Shown: one piece after another, positions 1 to 8,111 of the stretch
Layout: each line of letters begins with the position of its first letter
How positions within the stretch are numbered: position 1 is the first letter of the stretch
NCBI GenBank assembly: GCA_020852855.1
Contig: JADZAA010000132.1
Coordinates: 1 to 52,303, forward strand
Origin: Bacteroidota bacterium
Lineage (GTDB): Bacteria > Bacteroidota > Ignavibacteria > Kapaibacteriales > UBA961
Reading direction: 5' to 3'
DNA: 52,303 nt
Notes under the pieces: generated by a model
What the model saw: the letters and a program-made list of their open reading frames with translations, nothing else
Database searches by the model: none
What the model was told of the DNA's origin: nothing
Program-made: the position numbers and the translations under genes

Positions 1-2
1 AT

Positions 3-113
3 AATAGATTTGTGAGAAGTTTGGAAGAAAGGAAGAAGGCATTTTGGACTATGTTTTCGCACTATCAGAAACCAAACAATGAATTGCAGAAGATTTGTGT
101 AATAAATTATTGA
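3..113 (+). pseudogene. 3' end of an unidentified ORF, probably from an inserted element
   Basis: An open frame enters from the left edge and ends at TGA 111-113 after 36 visible codons. The visible peptide is basic and aromatic, ending NELQKICVINY. I cannot assign a family. Its stop lies only a few bases from where the neighbouring glycosyltransferase frame loses its homology-like sequence, at about 110-118. That is the layout expected when the end of an insertion sequence has landed in a gene. The transposase assignment is inference only. Confidence 0.3.
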
Positions 114-787
114 ACTCTATGTAATAAGCCGAAAGCGTTAATCAAATCGAAAATTCCTTTGCCTGCTTTGATTTGTCCTACGAATAGAGCAATAAACTTA
201 TTTTCGGGCAGTTCAAGTTTGCGTTTAGCTTGGTTCTTATCAGCGTGCGGCGCAAACAAATCACAGTCAAGCCCGTCGGCTACAACGCTGTAGCGTTGCA
301 AAGCCCTTAGCGACCAACGCCGTCTTGTGGCTTCGGATACGCCGATAAATCTGTCTACGGCCGGTTCTATTCGCCGGTCTAATTTACTGGGATTTGTCAG
401 GCGAACGTGATATACGGTTTTCAGCGTAGTTCCGTGCCGCACCGCGCCGCATAGTACGGCATCGCTTTCTTCGTCGCAATGCAGAATTTTCGCACCGCAA
501 TCGAGAGCAATTTGCCGCACAGCGTCTGCTGCCGCAAAGAAATCTTTTGACTCGGCCAGCCACGGTTGCCAAAAATATGTGCGTTTTGCTTCGGGCAAGC
601 GGGATATAAAAACCGGACAATCGCGCTGCTCGAGAGCCTCGCTAAGTTCGCCGTGTACCGTAGTCAATGCCAGCGGGCGGTATTTTGAGCGGTCAAGTTG
701 GTCAATAAGCGCGAGTAAGCTCTTTTGGCCGCCCATCCGCAGATGCGGGAAATGGCTGAAATACAGAATAGGCACAGGCTGATTCAT
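107..787 (-). pseudogene. Glycosyltransferase (GT-B, family 4 type), C-terminal half missing
   Basis: The frame encodes the N-terminal donor-independent Rossmann domain of a GT4-type glycosyltransferase, with an early glycine motif (HLRMGGQKSLL). It then enters the second domain with the usual opening strand and loop (ALFVGQIKAGKGIFDLINAF) and stops about ten residues later. Family members are normally about 350-400 residues; this frame has 226 from the ATG at 787, so the nucleotide-sugar binding half is absent. A longer reading begins at 832, but ATG 787 starts directly with the typical beta-strand and lies 34 bp downstream of a candidate -7 box. The last two codons (VQ) and the stop seem to come from foreign sequence. 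The product, if made, should lack catalytic activity. It would have acted in surface polysaccharide synthesis. Confidence 0.7.
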
Positions 788-820
788 AGCGAAAGCGGCT
801 TTAACTGAACGTCTTTTGTC

Positions 821-829
821 GCAAAAGTA
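821..829 (-). promoter_or_regulatory. Candidate Bacteroidota -7 box for the truncated glycosyltransferase
   Basis: Minus-strand sequence TACTTTTGC fits the TAnnTTTG consensus of Bacteroidota sigma factors and lies 34 bp before the ATG at 787, which would give a leader of about 25-30 nt. I see no clear -33 TTG at the usual distance. Confidence 0.4.
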
Positions 830-1067
830 CAAATATGCGGGAAATCTTGAGTGTGACTTTGTTTGTCCGATACTATTACGTGAATGTCCGATTCAGGCTG
901 TTTTCATTGTCTTTTCGATAAAATTCCGAGCACTTATATTTTTAATTTACTTCTACCGTTTCCAATACTTATGCTATTCTATTTCCGGTATAAAAATTTT
1001 AACGGCTTACAGCCGTCAATACATGCAACGCATAATCTTGCCATGATTTTTCCCAAACGTTCCATTT

Positions 1068-3515
1068 ATGCCTCGTAAAAAAACAAATTTCTCGCTTGCG
1101 AACAGTCCGGAAGTTGACAACGCCGCATTACCTCAGAAACTGACGGTTTTGCCTTTGCGCGATGTTGTAATTTACCCAAATATGATTTTTCCGATTCTTA
1201 TCGGCCGTCCGAGTTCTCTGAAAGCAGTTTCCGACGCAATGGATCGCGATAAATTCATAATGGTTGCCGCTCAAAAAGATGCGGCTACGGAAGACCCTAC
1301 GGTTAATGATTTATATTCTTTCGGTACGGCCGCTAAAATTCTGCAAGTACTGCGCCTGCCGAACAATCTGCTGAAAGTTTTGGTAGAAGGTGTAGTGCAA
1401 GCGGAGATTATAGCTCCTACTCGCAAAAAAGACTGCTTGGAAGTGAAAATTGCTCCCGTTGCACAGATTTTCGACGAGTCGGACACGGACTTGCAAGCAA
1501 AAATACGCAAGGCATCGGAGCTGTTCACACGCTACGTGAAAGAAAGCGACGACCTTCCGCCGGAAATCATACCGGCTTTCGAGAATATCAACGACCCGTT
1601 GCGCAAATTGTATTATGCCGCCGCCAATATCAAGCAGAAGGTGGAAACGAAACAAAAAATTCTCAATAAGACAGCGATTGCCGAGCAATATTTCGAGTTG
1701 ATTTATCTGCTTTCGTCCGAACTTGAAATGTTCAAAATAGAAGATGAATTAGACGAAAAGGTACAAGAATCTATACATAGAACGCAAAGAAAATACTTTA
1801 TTCAAGAGCAGATTCGTGCTCTGCAAAAAGAATTGGACGACGACGACGACGAGGCCAATCCCGAGCTTGCCGCTTTGAAGCAAGCAATTGACAATTCCGG
1901 AATGCACGAAAGTGCTCTGACAAAGGCTATGGAGGAGTTTGAAAAATTGAAAAAAACGCCGCCAATGTCGCCGGAGTACAGCGTTATCCGAACATATTTG
2001 GAAACTTTGACGGCATTGCCATGGGCGGTTAAGTCCGAAGACAATATGAGTGTTGCACATGTGCGGCAGATATTGGACGAAGACCATTACGACCTCGAAA
2101 AGCCAAAAGAGCGGATTTTGGAGTATATTTCCGTTCTTAATTTGGTAGGCTCATTACGCGGACAAATTCTTTGTTTTGTGGGCCCTCCGGGAGTCGGCAA
2201 AACTTCTCTCGGGCGTTCGATAGCGCGTGCTCTTAACCGTAAATTTACGCGAATTTCATTGGGCGGCGTGCGCGACGAAGCCGAAATACGTGGGCACCGC
2301 CGCACTTATATCGGCGCTTTACCGGGCAAAATTATTCAATCAATGAAAAAAGCCGGAACGATAAATCCGGTAATTCTTCTCGATGAAGTCGATAAAATGA
2401 GCATGGACTTTCGCGGCGACCCGTCGTCAGCTCTGCTCGAAGTACTTGACCCCGAGCAAAATTCAACATTCAACGACCATTACCTTGAAGTAGATTACGA
2501 CCTTTCACATACATTGTTTATCACTACGGCCAATGTAAAATACGATATCCCCGCACCGTTGCTCGACCGTATGGAAGTTATTGAGATCTCGAGCTATTTG
2601 GAGCATGACAAAGCCGAGATAGCCAGGCACCATTTAATACCTAAGGCTCTTAAAGAAAACGGTCTTGAAGCGTACAATATTAAATTTGACAGTGCAGCTG
2701 TGATGAAAATTATCCGTGAGTACACCCGCGAGGCCGGCGTTCGCAATTTGGATCGTCAAATCGCTTCCGTATTGCGGAAAATAGCTAAAGATATAGTCTT
2801 GAAACGCGATGAAGCCGCCGCGACAGATGCAAAACCTGCAAAAAAGACAAAGAAACAAAAGCCTCTTATTGTTAATGAAGAAACTGTGGAACATCTGCTT
2901 AAAATTGCTCCTTTCAGACCGAAAGCCGACGAATTGGACGATAAAGTCGGTGTGGCGCGCGGTTTGGCCTGGACAAGCATGGGCGGCGATACTTTGCCGG
3001 TAGAGGTTACAATTATGCCCGGAGCGGAAAAACTGACACTGACGGGAAAATTAGGCGATGTTATGAAAGAATCGGCCACGGCTGCATTGTCGTATGTGCG
3101 TTCGCGCTGGTACGATTTGGGCGTTCCGGAGGACTTCGCCAAGGGAAAAGAAATACATATTCATGTGCCCGAGGGAGCCATTCCCAAGGACGGACCATCT
3201 GCCGGAATTACAATGACGATAGCCTTAATTTCGGCGGCCACGGGCGAGCCTATTCGCGGCGACGTAGCCATGACGGGCGAGATAACGTTGCGCGGCAATA
3301 TATTGCCTATAGGCGGACTGAACGAAAAATTGCTTGCCGCCAAGCGTGTAGGAGTAACCATAGTGCTGATTCCGTCTGAAAATCAAAAAGACCTGTCGGA
3401 AATAAGTTCCGTGATTAAAGAAGGTATGTCTATTGTACCGGTTAATCATATTCTTGACGCTTTACCGCTGGCCTTGCGTACCATTGCGACAACTAAAGGC
3501 GTACCGCAAAAATAG
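1068..3515 (+). CDS. lon: ATP-dependent Lon protease
   Basis: This is a cytoplasmic AAA+ serine protease that unfolds and degrades misfolded and regulatory proteins. The 815-residue length is normal for LonA. The N-terminal substrate domain begins near residue 25 (KLTVLPLRDVVIYPNMIFP) and a coiled-coil/helical region follows to about 330. The Walker A motif GPPGVGKT is at 372-379 and Walker B is VILLDEVDK. The C-terminal peptidase domain carries the catalytic dyad Ser711 (in KDGPSAGITM) and Lys754 (in GGLNEK). The 43-residue spacing equals that of E. coli Lon (S679/K722). A Lys-rich insert near 580-600 (AKKTKKQK) separates the AAA+ and protease domains. ATG 1068 is preceded by about 280 bp without genes. 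The gene seems to stand alone, although the OmpA-type lipoprotein follows 82 bp later on the same strand. Confidence 0.97.
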   Translation: MPRKKTNFSLANSPEVDNAALPQKLTVLPLRDVVIYPNMIFPILIGRPSSLKAVSDAMDRDKFIMVAAQKDAATEDPTVNDLYSFGTAAKILQVLRLPNNLLKVLVEGVVQAEIIAPTRKKDCLEVKIAPVAQIFDESDTDLQAKIRKASELFTRYVKESDDLPPEIIPAFENINDPLRKLYYAAANIKQKVETKQKILNKTAIAEQYFELIYLLSSELEMFKIEDELDEKVQESIHRTQRKYFIQEQIRALQKELDDDDDEANPELAALKQAIDNSGMHESALTKAMEEFEKLKKTPPMSPEYSVIRTYLETLTALPWAVKSEDNMSVAHVRQILDEDHYDLEKPKERILEYISVLNLVGSLRGQILCFVGPPGVGKTSLGRSIARALNRKFTRISLGGVRDEAEIRGHRRTYIGALPGKIIQSMKKAGTINPVILLDEVDKMSMDFRGDPSSALLEVLDPEQNSTFNDHYLEVDYDLSHTLFITTANVKYDIPAPLLDRMEVIEISSYLEHDKAEIARHHLIPKALKENGLEAYNIKFDSAAVMKIIREYTREAGVRNLDRQIASVLRKIAKDIVLKRDEAAATDAKPAKKTKKQKPLIVNEETVEHLLKIAPFRPKADELDDKVGVARGLAWTSMGGDTLPVEVTIMPGAEKLTLTGKLGDVMKESATAALSYVRSRWYDLGVPEDFAKGKEIHIHVPEGAIPKDGPSAGITMTIALISAATGEPIRGDVAMTGEITLRGNILPIGGLNEKLLAAKRVGVTIVLIPSENQKDLSEISSVIKEGMSIVPVNHILDALPLALRTIATTKGVPQK

Positions 3516-3597
3516 CGGAAACGGCAAGTTTAGACTGAATAACGCGATTAAATGCTAATTTAAGCGCGAATTTTATGCGAATGGAACAAAGTATAAT

Positions 3598-4434
3598 ATG
3601 AATATCTACGTAAAAGCGTTTGCGGTAGCTGCAATAACTCTTACGGCTTGCGGCATACCCGAAGAGCAATATCTTGCTGTAGTGAAATCACGTGATTCGC
3701 TTCAAGTCGTTGTAAAAGACCTGCATAAGCAAATTGACGAGCTGAAAGGCTGGGTTAAAAATCGTGATTATACGCTTGAAGACCTGAACGACAAGATGAG
3801 GATATTGCAGGAAACTTACGACCGAATGAAAGCGAACAGCACAGAAGAAATGAAAGGCTTGCTCGCCGAATTGGAGCAAACCCGCAAAGACCTCGAAGCG
3901 CGCGAGCAACGCTTGCATGAAGTGGAGTCCAAATTGCGCGCACGAGATTCGGCTATTACTGCATTGCACGACAGGCTTACGCAGGCATTGCTCGGCTTTA
4001 AGGAAAGCGGGCTGTCAATTGATATTCGCAACGGCAAGGTTTATGTTTCACTCTCAAACCAATTGTTATTCAATATCGGAAGTGTCGAAATTGACAAACG
4101 CGGCAAAGAAGCACTGAAAGAATTGGCAACGGTATTGAATACGCAACCGGATATTTCGATAGTAGTGGAAGGTCATACCGATATTGCGCCGGTTGTAAGC
4201 AAGGGCGGACGCTTCCAAGATAATTGGGATTTAAGCGTTTTGCGCTCCACCGAAGTTACGCGCACACTTACGCAGGAAGGCGTAGACCCCAAGCGGATAA
4301 TTGCATCTGGCCGCGGTGAGTATTTTCCCGTAGAGCAGGGCGATTCTCCCGAAATTCGCGCTAAAAACAGGCGCACGGAAATCATTCTGACACCGAACCT
4401 CGAAGAGCTTTTCGATATTATCAAAACAAAGTGA
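3598..4434 (+). CDS. OmpA-family lipoprotein with coiled coil
   Basis: A lipoprotein signal peptide ends at the lipobox LTAC with Cys18 as the acylation site. A long heptad-rich helix follows (about 25-130, rich in Glu, Lys, Arg and Leu). The C-terminal OmpA/MotB peptidoglycan-binding domain spans about 150-270. Its hallmarks are visible: VVVEGHTDIAP, a run of Arg/Ser/Thr helices, RIIASGRGEYFPV, and the closing NRRTEIILTP. The protein should anchor the outer membrane to the peptidoglycan through an extended stalk. It lies 82 bp after lon and 105 bp before the conserved cysteine-rich protein, all on the plus strand. A co-transcript is possible but not shown. The exact partner or complex is unknown. 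Confidence 0.88.
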   Translation: MNIYVKAFAVAAITLTACGIPEEQYLAVVKSRDSLQVVVKDLHKQIDELKGWVKNRDYTLEDLNDKMRILQETYDRMKANSTEEMKGLLAELEQTRKDLEAREQRLHEVESKLRARDSAITALHDRLTQALLGFKESGLSIDIRNGKVYVSLSNQLLFNIGSVEIDKRGKEALKELATVLNTQPDISIVVEGHTDIAPVVSKGGRFQDNWDLSVLRSTEVTRTLTQEGVDPKRIIASGRGEYFPVEQGDSPEIRAKNRRTEIILTPNLEELFDIIKTK

Positions 4435-4539
4435 ACTTGATTAAGCACATAAATTGTGACTAAAAAACGATTTGTAAGAAGCGCAACAACGCATTTTCTC
4501 GCAACATTTTGCCCTAAAATATCGAAAAATAAAAACTGT

Positions 4540-6390
4540 ATGAATAGTACAATACAATATATCGAACAGACCAATACCTCGTTACCGCATCTTTTCCACA
4601 TTCCTGTTATGGGCATTTCATACACGATTGACGCTCCGCTGAAAGTAGCCCGCTTCGGCATATCCTCCGTAGTTTCAATAGTAGAGGACGGAGTGGCAGA
4701 GGGAATGAGAAAATTCTATTGTAATCAAGAGGGTGAGCCTTACGTCCCGATTACGCAAAAAGACCCGGATTACAGGGCGCGAAGAATATCCGAATATCTT
4801 AACCTGCTCGAAAGAATACTGCAAAAGCAGATGGAAACCATAAAATCGGAGCCGTTCGAGAAAGGAAAAGATATTGTTAAGTATTTCGAGATGTTGCCGG
4901 ATTCTTCGCGTGAAAAAATTCTGTTCGAGCGTATGCAGTCTATGGAAGACGGCACGGAAAAATACGCTTTACAAGAAATTCTTCGCTCTAAAATTGTCGC
5001 AGGCTCCATTGATGCGAATATCATGACCAAATGCGATAAAACCAATTACTCCGCAGACGACGAACCTTTGCCCGCCGAATACAACGATGCCATGGCCGCA
5101 TTGCGCGGTTATGCACAAAGCCGGTTGCACTCGTCTATTGTTTTCTCGGCGGGAATGAATCCGCGATTATTCTCCTATTGCGAGTCGTTCGCCGATTTCT
5201 TTCCGCAGGAAAACGGTATGCTGAATAAAAAAATCATCTTGAAAGTAAGCGATTATCGTTCCGCATACATACAAGGGAAATTTTTGGCCAAGAAAGGGCT
5301 GTGGGTTTCCGAGTTCAGAATAGAATCCGGGCTGAATTGCGGCGGGCACGCTTTCGCTACCGACGGTTATTTGCTTGGGCCGGCATTGGAAGAGTTCAAA
5401 ATGAAACGCGAAAGCCTTGCCGACGAACTTTTTGAAATTTGCAATAATGCCTTGCGGCAAAAAGGAAAAAATATTTTCGAAAAGTGCCCGGAATCAAAAG
5501 TAACCGTACAGGGCGGAATAGGTACGGCAAATGAAAATTACTTCTTGCTTGAATATTATCGCTTGGACGGAACAGGATGGGGCAGTCCTTTTCTGTTGGC
5601 TCCGGAAGTTACCAATTTAGACCGCGACACGCTTCGCGACCTTGCAACGGCGCAACCGGAAGATTATTATTTAAGTTATTTATCGTCGCCTCTCGGCGTT
5701 CCTTTCAACAATTTCAAAAAAAGTTCGGGCGAAAAAGACCGTTTGCAAAGAATAGAAAAAAACAGGCCGGGCAGCCCGTGCTACAATAAGCATTTGACTT
5801 TCAACACCGAATTTACGGAAAAGCCTATATGCACGGCATCGCGCGAATACCAGAACTTGAAAATTAAACAGTTGGAGTCCATGTCGCTTCCTCCCGAAAA
5901 ATTGAAGGAAGAAATTGACATTGTAACGTCGAAAGAATGTCTTTGCCATGGCTTGGAAGCGGCTGCATATCTAAAAAAAGAGTTGCCGCCGCCGCATAAA
6001 TTAAAAGCCGTGAGTATTTGTCCGGGTCCGAATCTTGCATTTTTCTCCGGTGAATTTTCGCTTGCCGATATTGTAGACCATATTTACGGCAGAAAAAACA
6101 TACTTAATTCTCTGCCTCGTCCGAATATGTTCCTGAACGAACTGAAACTGTACATTGACTATCTGAAAAACGATATAGTCAAGAATATAGATTCGGCTAC
6201 CGAGCGAAAGCTCAAATCTATGGAAGCGTTCAAATCCAATCTTCTCGAAGGAGTGGAATATTACAAGTCGCTTACCCAACAGATGGTTAGAGAAAGTGAG
6301 CAATATCGCAAAAAATTCCGTGAAACGCTTCATTCTTTAGAGCAGTCAATTCAAAGCATCAGTTTGCCGGAACTCGTGGAATTAAGTTGA
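4540..6390 (+). CDS. Conserved Bacteroidota protein of unknown function, probably TIM-barrel-like with conserved cysteines
   Basis: The 616-residue product matches, from memory, a conserved family of unassigned function seen across Bacteroidota. Its features are an opening strand of the form HIPVMGISYTIDAPLKVARF, a core RIESGLNCGGHAFATDGYLL, a glycine loop VQGGIGTANE, and GTGWGSPFLLAPEVTNLD. The ordering of strands and glycine loops resembles FMN-dependent TIM barrels of the nitronate monooxygenase/FabK type. That is inference; I see no proven flavin signature. Cysteines recur in short motifs (GLNCGGH, SPCYNKH, PICTASREY, ECLCHGL, SICPGPN) and could bind metal or an Fe-S cluster. The C-terminal 80 residues are predicted helical. 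No signal peptide is seen, so it is probably cytoplasmic. A frame extension to 4456 exists, but ATG 4540 fits the conserved start. A bidirectional terminator follows. Confidence 0.75.
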   Translation: MNSTIQYIEQTNTSLPHLFHIPVMGISYTIDAPLKVARFGISSVVSIVEDGVAEGMRKFYCNQEGEPYVPITQKDPDYRARRISEYLNLLERILQKQMETIKSEPFEKGKDIVKYFEMLPDSSREKILFERMQSMEDGTEKYALQEILRSKIVAGSIDANIMTKCDKTNYSADDEPLPAEYNDAMAALRGYAQSRLHSSIVFSAGMNPRLFSYCESFADFFPQENGMLNKKIILKVSDYRSAYIQGKFLAKKGLWVSEFRIESGLNCGGHAFATDGYLLGPALEEFKMKRESLADELFEICNNALRQKGKNIFEKCPESKVTVQGGIGTANENYFLLEYYRLDGTGWGSPFLLAPEVTNLDRDTLRDLATAQPEDYYLSYLSSPLGVPFNNFKKSSGEKDRLQRIEKNRPGSPCYNKHLTFNTEFTEKPICTASREYQNLKIKQLESMSLPPEKLKEEIDIVTSKECLCHGLEAAAYLKKELPPPHKLKAVSICPGPNLAFFSGEFSLADIVDHIYGRKNILNSLPRPNMFLNELKLYIDYLKNDIVKNIDSATERKLKSMEAFKSNLLEGVEYYKSLTQQMVRESEQYRKKFRETLHSLEQSIQSISLPELVELS

Positions 6391-6419
6391 AACGATAGAA
6401 CTTCGGTAAGTTTAAGCAT

Positions 6420-6456
6420 AAAAAAAGCCGATTACATTGCGTAGTCGGCTTTTTGC
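6420..6456. terminator. Bidirectional Rho-independent terminator
   Basis: A 10-bp stem (6426-6435 with 6441-6450, one G-T pair) encloses the loop ATTGC. It is flanked by an A-run on the left and a T-run on the right. It sits between two convergent genes ending at 6390 and 6511 and can serve both. Confidence 0.85.
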
Positions 6457-6510
6457 TTCTGTTTGTGTTGTGCCGTTATACCGTTAGGTCAAAAACTTGA
6501 CCGATAAGCA

Positions 6511-7914
6511 TCATTTTTTCGTGATAATGAACTCGGTGCGGCGATTGCGGGCGCGGCCTTCTTCCGTTCCGTTGTCGTCTACGGGCATAGAATCGCCAAA
6601 CCCTACGGCTTTAATTCTATCGCCGGCAAATCCGGCTTTTACGAGATATTCTTTTACGGCATCTGCGCGTTTCTGCGAAAGTTTCAGATTATAGTCTTTG
6701 TCTTTTGTGCGATTAGTCGAGTCTGTATGTCCGCGCACCTCTATAGCCATGGCCGGCAAAATTTTCATTAGAGTGGAAATATTGTCGAGTGCAGGCTTGG
6801 ACTCGGATTTCAGCATTGCTTTATCGCTGTCGAAATAGATATTAAGCAAAGCAATAGAGCCGACATCGGGTGTATTATCGAAATCCACGGTAACCGAATC
6901 CTCGCCCGTCGGCAGGCAGATTTTTACGGTAAAACTGTGCTTGCCGTATTCGTTAGGCGAATATTCCATAACGTAATAGTTTCGCAGTCTTTGATACATA
7001 TCCTCGAAAACTGCGTTAAAATCAGCGGTAGAGTAAATTCTGTTGTATGCGCCGCCTGTTTCTTCGGCGATTTTTTGCAGGAAATTATCATTAACGCCGT
7101 AGCCGAAATCAACGGCACAAATTGCGATATTCAGGCGTTTGGCGACGGCCACAAGTGAATCCCGATTTTTTGTGGAGCTGTTATCCATACCGTCGGTAAA
7201 TATTACTACGGCTTTGCGCTTATAGTTATTTGCGCTCGATATTTGGTCCATTCCGGCAGCTATGCCGTCAATAATGGCTGTATATCCTCCCATACCGATT
7301 AACCCGTCTTTGCGCAGGCGCGAGCGAAGCTCCGACGGGTCGGCGGAAAGATAAGACTCCACGCGAATATTGTCGTCGTATTTAATCAGTGTAAGTGCAT
7401 CTTCGGATTTTTTCAACCCTATAATACGGTCGGCTGCATCTTGAATAGCCAATGCACGCTCTTCGCCCATTGAGCCGCTATGGTCCATTACCAAGGCTAT
7501 CGCATGCGGAATATTGTCGCCTATTGTCGTTTCGCGAACCGTCGTTTTTACATTTTTGCTTGCATCGTTGAATGTTTCCCGCGTAAGACACCACAACGAA
7601 GAACTTTTTGCACCCGTTAAATAAGAATAGGAGATATCTGTAATATGCAGGTAAAACTTTATTTTATCCGGTTTGCTGACATCTACGCTTTGCAATAGAA
7701 TTTTCGGTTTCCCTACGGCTTCGGCTACCGGGCGTGTGGAACGGATAAATAGTGGCGTATAGCCTGTGGGTGCGGGTGCGTCGGCTGCTGTTGCAGGCTC
7801 GCCTTCTTGCTGCCGTCCATCGTCGAGTGTAAAGCATCCGGCCAGTAAGACTGCCGATAAAGTTGTAATTATTATTAAAGAACGGCTGTAAAACGACTGT
7901 AAGAGCAAAGACAT
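6511..7914 (-). CDS. vWA-domain and OmpA-domain lipoprotein
   Basis: The start is ATG 7914, which has an AGGAG four bases upstream (7919-7923, minus strand). An upstream in-frame ATG at 7959 is less likely. The signal peptide ends at the lipobox LLAGC (Cys27). After a low-complexity linker and a beta-rich segment (about 70-130), a von Willebrand factor A domain begins with a complete MIDAS, DHSGSMGEE (Asp144, Ser146, Ser148). It runs to about 320. The C-terminal 120 residues are an OmpA peptidoglycan-binding domain with IEVRGHTDST, RADAVKEYLV and the closing ARNRRTEFIIT. The protein should sit at the outer membrane, bound to peptidoglycan, and present a metal-dependent protein-binding surface. 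Its ligand is unknown. It converges on the cysteine-rich protein gene and is divergent from the S41 protease. Confidence 0.88.
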   Translation of the reverse strand: MSLLLQSFYSRSLIIITTLSAVLLAGCFTLDDGRQQEGEPATAADAPAPTGYTPLFIRSTRPVAEAVGKPKILLQSVDVSKPDKIKFYLHITDISYSYLTGAKSSSLWCLTRETFNDASKNVKTTVRETTIGDNIPHAIALVMDHSGSMGEERALAIQDAADRIIGLKKSEDALTLIKYDDNIRVESYLSADPSELRSRLRKDGLIGMGGYTAIIDGIAAGMDQISSANNYKRKAVVIFTDGMDNSSTKNRDSLVAVAKRLNIAICAVDFGYGVNDNFLQKIAEETGGAYNRIYSTADFNAVFEDMYQRLRNYYVMEYSPNEYGKHSFTVKICLPTGEDSVTVDFDNTPDVGSIALLNIYFDSDKAMLKSESKPALDNISTLMKILPAMAIEVRGHTDSTNRTKDKDYNLKLSQKRADAVKEYLVKAGFAGDRIKAVGFGDSMPVDDNGTEEGRARNRRTEFIITKK

Positions 7915-8111
7915 ACTTCTCCTTTTTTGAGATGAACAACGATGGACTGTGAATTGCAAGCGGTTATATCCGAACAGCTTTGTAATAAAATTGTACTATA
8001 AGCGTTATTATCGGTACGGTACGTGTTTGCACATATTTATTCAATGCGGAACGACGTTGCCGTATTGGGCATTTCCCTTATCGACCCCTCGAATTATTCC
8101 GAAAATAAGTC

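Noticed and set aside
2620-2900. Possible extra domain inside lon because of the Lys-rich insert
   Set aside because: The insert is short and lies in the variable hinge between AAA+ and protease domains, normal for Lon.
4456-4539. 28-residue N-terminal extension of the cysteine-rich protein
   Set aside because: The extension is basic, unlike the rest, and the frame opens with a non-ATG start. ATG 4540 agrees with the expected conserved start.
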